This document shows positions 59,586 through 64,000 of a stretch of DNA of 64,000 bases, piece by piece. Numbering within the stretch: the first letter of the stretch is position 1; the number at the start of each line of letters is the position of its first letter. The stretch comes from Vacuolonema iberomarrocanum LEGE 07170 (GTDB lineage Bacteria > Cyanobacteriota > Cyanobacteriia > Elainellales > Elainellaceae). Position numbers and translations under genes: made by a program. The stretch is from contig JADEXA010000020.1 of assembly GCA_015207365.1 (NCBI GenBank), positions 1-64,000 on the forward strand. Direction: 5' to 3'. Under the pieces are notes generated by a model. That model searched no databases, had not been told where the DNA came from, and was given only the letters and a program-made list of their open reading frames with translations.

Positions 59586-59916
59586 AACGGCTCTCGCGCA
59601 ACAGGACAACCATTATCTTATCTGCTCTGTGGGGAAGGGTTGGTAGGAACCTGCCGACAGCAAAAACTAAGGATTTCGAAAATTGAACCACAGAGGCACA
59701 AAAGCACATGACAGAAGGCACAAAGGAGTCTCTCCGTGCCCTCTGTGCCTCTGTGGTTTCTGATTCAACCCCTACGGCTGGTAATTTCTCCCAGATATTC
59801 GTCGTTTTCTCTATTTTTTTACCGAATTTTTCCGAAAATACCCTGAACACTCACAAGCTTGAATGGAAAGGGCATGAAGGAATTTCCCCCTGTTCCTGCC
59901 CTCATTTGCGATCGCC
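59586..59916. other. Intergenic region between purL and a hypothetical gene
   Basis: Holds a family G inverted repeat (59688-59759). The rest is A/T-rich without a recognisable gene. Confidence 0.5.
59688..59759. repeat. CACAGAGG-type inverted repeat (family G)
   Basis: ACCACAGAGGCACAAAAGCA at the left and CTCTGTGCCTCTGTGGTTTC at the right are inverted copies of the same short repeat around a spacer with TCTCTCCG. The plan is the same as at 17767-17836. Confidence 0.65.
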
Positions 59917-60393
59917 CTACGCCATGTCCGCCGGAGGCGATGCCGGTGCCGCTTGTTGCATCTGCTGCAAATGCATTTGAATCAACTTTTGAAACGTGTC
60001 GCGATGCACCTCGCTGCCTTTGTTGAGGTTGCCAGGGATATCGAAGAAAATAATGCTGTCGATGGAAGTCATTGCTACCATTTGAAATAGGATGTGCGTC
60101 ACCGGAACTGGCACAGAGATGACCTGCGGATTCTTACTTGCTTGATTGCCCTTGGCATCAGCTAGAGTGGCAAAAGCATACAAGACATTTTTTTGAGTGT
60201 TGGTTTGCCGCTGATGGTTCAGGGTGACCGTCACCCAGCGCTCATCAAGCGTCTGCAAAACGTAATACTGCGGGTGCTTCAACTGACCAGCAATTTGTTT
60301 CAATGCCGGGGCGATCGCCATCACCGCATTTGGGGTCGTTCCATCTTGAGGAGCTTTTGCATAAAGCTCTTGAATTTGCTGGTCTAAATCCAT
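59917..60393 (-). CDS. Conserved cyanobacterial hypothetical protein
   Basis: A 158-residue soluble protein with no signal peptide. A central beta-rich part (YYVLQTLDERWVTVTLNHQR) is followed by a segment with FFDIPGNLNKGSEVHRDTFQ, and the end is Gln/Ala/Pro-rich (MHLQQMQQAAPASPPADMA). No family with known function is recognised. The pattern of well-ordered middle and disordered tail, and the ATG at 60393, suggest a real gene. It is divergent from hetZ, sharing a 158-bp intergenic region that may hold control sites for both. Confidence 0.7.
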   Translation of the reverse strand: MDLDQQIQELYAKAPQDGTTPNAVMAIAPALKQIAGQLKHPQYYVLQTLDERWVTVTLNHQRQTNTQKNVLYAFATLADAKGNQASKNPQVISVPVPVTHILFQMVAMTSIDSIIFFDIPGNLNKGSEVHRDTFQKLIQMHLQQMQQAAPASPPADMA

Positions 60394-60471
60394 ATCAATG
60401 AATCAGTTGCATCTATTTCTTTTGTTCAGTCTTCAGTCTAGAACATGAGTTTAATTTCCCACGATTTCATT

Positions 60472-60485
60472 TCTCACACGTGAGA
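60472..60485. promoter_or_regulatory. 14-bp palindrome upstream of hetZ
   Basis: TCTCACACGTGAGA is a near-perfect palindrome (6-bp arms around the centre AC) at 67 bp before the hetZ start, in the divergent intergenic region. It could bind a dimeric regulator. It does not match a HetR site that I can recall. Confidence 0.35.
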
Positions 60486-60551
60486 CTTAGAAATGGACGG
60501 GATAGTTTATGCCAAACCCCATGCCTAGAACCTGACAGAAGGCAGCCCGAA

Positions 60552-61781
60552 ATGGCTTTGGAACTTAACCAAAAGCCACGGTTTAGGCTGCTGCGAACGC
60601 GAGTGAACCAAACGTCCATCAGGGGGAAAGAACTGCGCGTGGATGCCACAGTCGAACTGATTTACAACGAATTTAAACAGACAACCCGAGCCTCCGATCG
60701 CAACATGAAAGACATTGCGACTCGTCTGGCGGAAGAGGTTTCGCGCATTTGCTCCGAGAGCAAGCGGATTCAGGCATCGGGAGAAGTCGAAAACTGGTCG
60801 GTGGTGCTGGCTCGCCATCGTCTGAAGCAATGCCTTAAGTACTATCAGATGGGGTCGCGTCGAGGCCGAATCGAGTTGCACAGCAGCCTCAGTGCGGTGA
60901 TTTATCGCTACATTACGCCGCCCCAGGTGCAGTCCAGCTATCAGGCTCGGCTCAGCCTCATCGAAGATTTTTTGCAAGGGTTCTACATTGAATCGCTGAA
61001 TGCATTTCGACGAGAAAATCAGTTGCCTGCCGAGTACAGCCCGCGATCGCTCTTGGAATTGGCCGAATATATGGCGTTTACCGAACGCTACGCCAAACGT
61101 CGGATTCCGCTTCCCCGCCGCCGCAACCAACAACTGATTATTCTGCGGGCGCAAACTTTTTCCCAGCAACAGCCCCCCGAGATGTCGGTAGATATTGAGC
61201 AAGCCTCTGAAGGAGGCAGCGCCGAATCTGACCACCCCCGGAGTGCGGCTCCGCTGCAACAGGTGCGGGAGCAAATGGTCTCTCAGGAACCCGAGTTGGC
61301 TCAGGACACCCTCCGCAAAAAGGTTGTGGCCGAGTTGATGAGTTACCTGGAAGAGCGGCAGCAATCAGATTGTGCCGACTACTTTGCCCTGCGGCTCCAG
61401 GATTTGCCAGCCAACGAAATCGAAGGCATACTGGGGCTGACGCCACGACAGCGCGATTACCTGCAGCAACGGTTTAAATATCACCTCATCCGCTTTGCAA
61501 TGTCCCATCATTGGGAACTGGTACATCAATGGCTCGAAGCCGATATGGAGCGCAACTTTGGGCTCACCCCCAAGCAGTGGCAGGTGCTGCTCGCCCGCAT
61601 TAGCACCACCCAAAGAAACTTATTGGAACGCAAACAGAAAGGGATGGCGGAAGCGGCGATCGCCCAGGAGTTAGGTTACACCCTTAACCAGATTCAGAAG
61701 CAGTGGTCTAAACTACTGGAACAAGCCTGGGAGATCCGAAATAATTTAATGTCCGGAGCAGGGGTATCCACCGATGAATAG
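60552..61781 (+). CDS. hetZ: HetZ-related regulator of filament/heterocyst development
   Basis: A 409-residue protein close in size to HetZ of Anabaena (about 400). The N-terminal half is basic and helical (ELRVDATVELIYNEFKQTTR, KDIATRLAEEVSRICSES in part), and a proline-flanked linker lies near 220-270. The C-terminal part (about 340-405, LTPKQWQVLLARISTTQRNL, AIAQELGYTLNQIQKQWSKL) resembles a helix-turn-helix DNA-binding module. In Anabaena HetZ acts in early heterocyst differentiation and cell division; homologues also exist in filamentous strains without heterocysts. ATG 60552 is preferred over an upstream GTG at 60480. The stop overlaps patU by 8 bp, indicating translational coupling. 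Confidence 0.8.
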   Translation: MALELNQKPRFRLLRTRVNQTSIRGKELRVDATVELIYNEFKQTTRASDRNMKDIATRLAEEVSRICSESKRIQASGEVENWSVVLARHRLKQCLKYYQMGSRRGRIELHSSLSAVIYRYITPPQVQSSYQARLSLIEDFLQGFYIESLNAFRRENQLPAEYSPRSLLELAEYMAFTERYAKRRIPLPRRRNQQLIILRAQTFSQQQPPEMSVDIEQASEGGSAESDHPRSAAPLQQVREQMVSQEPELAQDTLRKKVVAELMSYLEERQQSDCADYFALRLQDLPANEIEGILGLTPRQRDYLQQRFKYHLIRFAMSHHWELVHQWLEADMERNFGLTPKQWQVLLARISTTQRNLLERKQKGMAEAAIAQELGYTLNQIQKQWSKLLEQAWEIRNNLMSGAGVSTDE

Positions 61782-62781
61782 TGACTCAGAAGCGGAACAA
61801 TTTGTTTCCTGGCTTCTGCAAAAACTAGCTCTGACTGAGAATCCGCCATCAGGGAGACCTGGCTCGTCGACTGAGCCAACAGAGCAGAGCTTACACACAC
61901 CAGAATCAAATAACCTTAGCGGACTCGACGCCGAGAAGAACAGCCGCCCCGGCCAACCTTCTCACCTGTCGGACGTTTTTTCATTTCGTGATACCCCACC
62001 GCATACACCAGGAGAGTTCTCTGCTGTGCAAGACCGTTTCTATTCTTTACTCAAGCGTCGATTACGCACGGAGATCGAGCAAACGCCACCCCTGTTTCCC
62101 TGGGAGAGTGAGCAGATTCTAGACTATGCCGATGAACCGGCATCCGTGCGCTTCTGGGCGCGACAGTTGCAGAATTTGAGTCTGCCTGTTGCCATGCCCG
62201 AAGCTGTTTTGGAGCAACTCCTCGAACGGAGCCAAGTCGTCCTCCAGTCCTCCTTGCAAGAAGGAGCCAAGCTAGTGCGGGCGGTCGAATCGCTGTTTCC
62301 TCAGCAAGATCAGGCACTCAACCATCTGGCCACAATGGTGATGGCAGCGCCTGCCCGTTCTGACCGTTCGGCTCTGATTGCCACCGAGGATGCCCCCTTC
62401 CCCGCCGACTACGAAACCGCCACTGACATTCAAAAGATGGCGCTGTCGCTGATCGCGACCCAGGAAATTTTGAATAACTTGGTCGTGGCTGTGCGCGCCG
62501 GTGAAGCGCCTGTATCTCGGTCATGGCAAACGGAAGCGGGTACCGTTTCCCTCCAAGCCGAAGCGACAGAATCGGGCATTGTGCGCGTCCGTGGCCAGTT
62601 GCCCTGTGGCGGCTGCATCGAGTTTCGTGGGATTGACGCTGAAGCCGTAGCGCAACGCTCGGATGCAGGCAAACTGGGCGTCGAGCTGTTTGAGTTGCAG
62701 CCCGGACAAAGCTATCCCCTGCATATTCACCTGACAGCATCCAACCAACCCAGCTTGTCCTTCCAGATCTCGTTGGTATAG
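61774..62781 (+). CDS. patU: PatU, heterocyst-pattern protein (undivided form)
   Basis: A 335-residue protein. The start ATG lies inside the end of hetZ (ATGAATAG). A variable N-terminal part (1-85) is followed by a conserved region YSLLKRRLRTEIEQTPPLFPWESE in part (LKRRLRTEIEQTPPLFPWE), RFWARQLQNLSLPVAMPEAVLEQLL in part, and GAKLVRAVESLFPQQDQALNHLATMVMA in part. The C-terminus has VRGQLPCGGCIEFRGIDAEA. In Anabaena PCC 7120 patU is split into patU5 and patU3 near hetZ; here the gene is one continuous reading frame, like Nostoc punctiforme. The role is in patterning with HetZ. Moderate certainty on the name. Confidence 0.75.
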   Translation: MNSDSEAEQFVSWLLQKLALTENPPSGRPGSSTEPTEQSLHTPESNNLSGLDAEKNSRPGQPSHLSDVFSFRDTPPHTPGEFSAVQDRFYSLLKRRLRTEIEQTPPLFPWESEQILDYADEPASVRFWARQLQNLSLPVAMPEAVLEQLLERSQVVLQSSLQEGAKLVRAVESLFPQQDQALNHLATMVMAAPARSDRSALIATEDAPFPADYETATDIQKMALSLIATQEILNNLVVAVRAGEAPVSRSWQTEAGTVSLQAEATESGIVRVRGQLPCGGCIEFRGIDAEAVAQRSDAGKLGVELFELQPGQSYPLHIHLTASNQPSLSFQISLV

Positions 62782-63219
62782 GCGTTAGGGCGATTGGAGG
62801 AACGCCGCTGATTGGCTGCGATCGCTCTATTTCCCCTTAACCCTTTCTCCGGCTGTGATCCAGCAACTGCCATCAGGGTGGCATTGCTCTGCTGGGACTT
62901 GCCCATTTCCTCGAAGGCTCTGGCCAAGATAGCGTTGAGCATCGAAGAAAGCGGTTGGCAGTCCCCCCCAATTTTCTACTTTTTTGGCCTCCATCTCCTG
63001 GTTCCCTCTACCCTGGTTTTGGTTTAGATTAGGGTAGGGTTTTACGTAGTTAGATCAGAACGCATTATTTTTTGAAAGCCCCTGTGTAGAGGGGCTTTCA
63101 AAAAATAATTAGGTTTTACCTAGGTGCGTAGCGCTATGACGTTGTACTGATTTGTCAGGACAGCAAAACACTTAGCTAGGTCAGGGAACATCCCTCTAAA
63201 AGGGTCAGGAGATTGGGTC
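62782..63219. other. Intergenic region before ssb
   Basis: Contains the family B repeat at 63022-63138. The left part (62782-63020) shows an open plus-strand frame from 62812 without a recognised domain, which I do not call. The ssb promoter should be between 63140 and 63219. Confidence 0.5.
63022..63138. repeat. Palindromic repeat family B, copy 3 (with extra left segment)
   Basis: Left flank GTTTAGATTAGGGTAGGG, a 25-bp segment not seen in the other copies, then a perfect stem ATTATTTTTTGAAAGCCCCT with its complement (63064-63109), then the right flank GCGTAGCGCTATG. Confidence 0.8.
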
Positions 63220-63672
63220 ATGAATAACTTTATTGTGATGGCAGAAATTGTGCAGGAGCCGCAACTGCGGTACACATCTGACACACAAATCCCTGTCACG
63301 GAAATGATGGTGCAGTTCGATGGGGTGCGGGACAGCGACCCAGCCAGCAAACTCAAGATTGTGGCGTGGCGCGACCTGGCCCAGGAAGTGCAAGAGAAAT
63401 ATCACACGGGCGATCGCGTCATTCTCGAAGGTCGCCTGACCATGCTCACGGTCGATCGTCCCGAAGGCTTCAAGGAAAAACGGGCAGAAATGACCCTCTC
63501 GCGGCTGCACCGCGTCACAGGCGACGGCTCCCTGATGAGCAGCGCTCCCGCCGCCGCTCCGCGCTCGACCGCAGCCCCGCAACCCGCACCCAGCCCAGAA
63601 CCTGCCCCAGCATCTCAGCCTGCGGCAGCAACCGCTGAAGAACCCGTCGACTACGACGACATTCCTTTCTAA
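63220..63672 (+). CDS. ssb: Single-stranded DNA-binding protein
   Basis: A 150-residue SSB. Residues 1-100 form an OB fold (NNFIVMAEIVQEPQLRYTSD, later VIWRDLA-like VAWRDLAQEVQEKYHTGDRVILEGR in part). A proline/alanine/serine-rich linker follows (100-138), and the acidic tip VDYDDIPF recruits other replication and repair proteins. The gene has its own upstream region. Length is normal. Confidence 0.9.
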   Translation: MNNFIVMAEIVQEPQLRYTSDTQIPVTEMMVQFDGVRDSDPASKLKIVAWRDLAQEVQEKYHTGDRVILEGRLTMLTVDRPEGFKEKRAEMTLSRLHRVTGDGSLMSSAPAAAPRSTAAPQPAPSPEPAPASQPAAATAEEPVDYDDIPF

Positions 63673-63769
63673 ATCCTAGACTCGCGTTGGGCAGTGGAGT
63701 TTTCTCACGGGGAAATCCACTTTTTAGCTTGGATTGGGTCTTAGGTGATTTTTCAAAAAGAGTGTACCC

Positions 63770-63831
63770 GCTGGCTTCGACTACGCTCAGCCAGCTAGCT
63801 GTTGGTGCCCTGAGCGCAGTCGAAGGGCACC
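63770..63831. repeat. Two mirrored hairpins with shared loops
   Basis: GCTGGCT-TCGACTACGCTC-AGCCAGC at 63770-63795 and GGTGCCCT-GAGCGCAGTCGA-AGGGCACC at 63804-63831. The loops are reverse complements of each other with one mismatch, while the stems differ. This is the widespread GCTCAG..TCGA-type bacterial repeat. Outer sequences TTTTTCAAAAAG and TTCTTGAAAATCC are also roughly inverted. Confidence 0.7.
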
Positions 63832-63865
63832 TCCTTGAAAGGGGATAGTCTTTCTTGAAAATCCC

Positions 63866-64000
63866 CTAATTGCGTTCAACTAAGCCTGCACGCTTTTGAT
63901 CCCACCAGGAATCTGTTGCCTCAATGGATTCTCCACTGTTTAACCCATCCAATGACAGTGACTCAATACGTTCTTGTTGAGCCATCCGTTCCTGTTCCCA
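63866..64000 (-). CDS. C-terminal end of a gene running off the right edge
   Basis: On the minus strand the frame from 64000 is open for 44 codons to a TAG at 63868-63866. It encodes WEQERMAQQERIESLSLDGL and ends DSWWDQKRAGLVERN. Composition (Gln/Glu/Arg-rich helix, then Trp-Trp) is that of a real protein. The first part outside the window is needed to identify it. Its stop codon lies at the end of the mirrored-hairpin repeat. Confidence 0.55.
   Translation of the reverse strand, partial: WEQERMAQQERIESLSLDGLNSGESIEATDSWWDQKRAGLVERN

Noticed and set aside
1..64000. tRNA or rRNA genes
   Set aside because: Intergenic regions were read on both strands for TTCGAATC-type arms and cloverleaf stems; nothing convincing was found, though a tRNAscan run would be decisive.

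Overview
This window is chromosomal DNA of a cyanobacterium, most likely a filamentous one. The octamer GCGATCGC (HIP1) recurs throughout. The gene content is also cyanobacterial: a Crr7-type NDH assembly factor, an ARC6/Ftn2-type cell division protein, a Yfr1 small RNA, a DICT-domain protein, and an adjacent hetZ-patU pair. hetZ and patU are known from heterocyst patterning but also occur in filamentous strains without heterocysts. No rRNA, tRNA, CRISPR array or prophage was recognised. Genes are mostly single units or short operons with mixed strand use.

Layout. 0-3.5 kb: edge of a probable insertion sequence, a REP-like composite repeat, an FAD amino/amine oxidase, a small conserved protein and several palindromic repeats. 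3.5-9.1 kb: coiled-coil membrane protein, the yfr1 RNA on the minus strand, EamA transporter, STAS protein, DCC protein and a large transglutaminase-fold membrane protein. 9.3-13.4 kb: an orphan potC-potA pair, then a divergent regulator pair (response regulator with PP2C phosphatase, RsbW-like kinase). 13.7-19.1 kb: zinc metallopeptidase, polyphosphate glucokinase-like ROK kinase, gltX, a secreted protein and dinB. 19.5-23.5 kb: a seven-gene mrp Na+/H+ antiporter operon in which every junction overlaps. 23.9-29.3 kb: TVP38 protein with a mercuric-reductase-like flavoenzyme, then a DevC/DevA-like ABC exporter without DevB. 30.7-35.3 kb: GAF-PP2C phosphatase, a structured RNA leader with a small membrane protein, argH, and pgl. 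35.6-41.9 kb: zinc-ribbon/FHA protein, FHA-kinase, M50-like protease, LRAT-domain protein, JAMM protease and MoeB-rhodanese. 42-51.3 kb: deacetylase, gyrA, DICT/degenerate HD-GYP protein, pentapeptide protein, secreted protein, crr7 and pdhA. 52-64 kb: ftn2, AEC transporter, SpeA-type decarboxylase, purL, hetZ-patU, ssb, and a partial gene at the right edge.

Functional threads. Polyamine metabolism appears in three places (PuuB-like oxidase, PotCA, lysine/arginine decarboxylase). Serine-phosphorylation partner switching appears in four genes (STAS, RsbW-like, two PP2C). Sodium/pH homeostasis is covered by Mrp. Filament biology is covered by ftn2 and hetZ-patU.

The most unusual feature is the intergenic DNA. 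At least seven families of short palindromic repeats (about 35-150 bp) have constant outer flanks around a perfect hairpin whose sequence differs from copy to copy. In two families a copy without the hairpin core is also present, and in one of these the core is bounded by a 5-bp direct repeat. One element is nested inside another. Many sit directly at gene ends and supply the last codons of dinB and potA. Other candidates for new biology are a three-hairpin RNA at 32.3 kb, a leader that could hide the argH ribosome-binding site, and seven 20-bp tandem repeats directly upstream of ftn2. All calls come from reading sequence and remembered family features; no database search was run.
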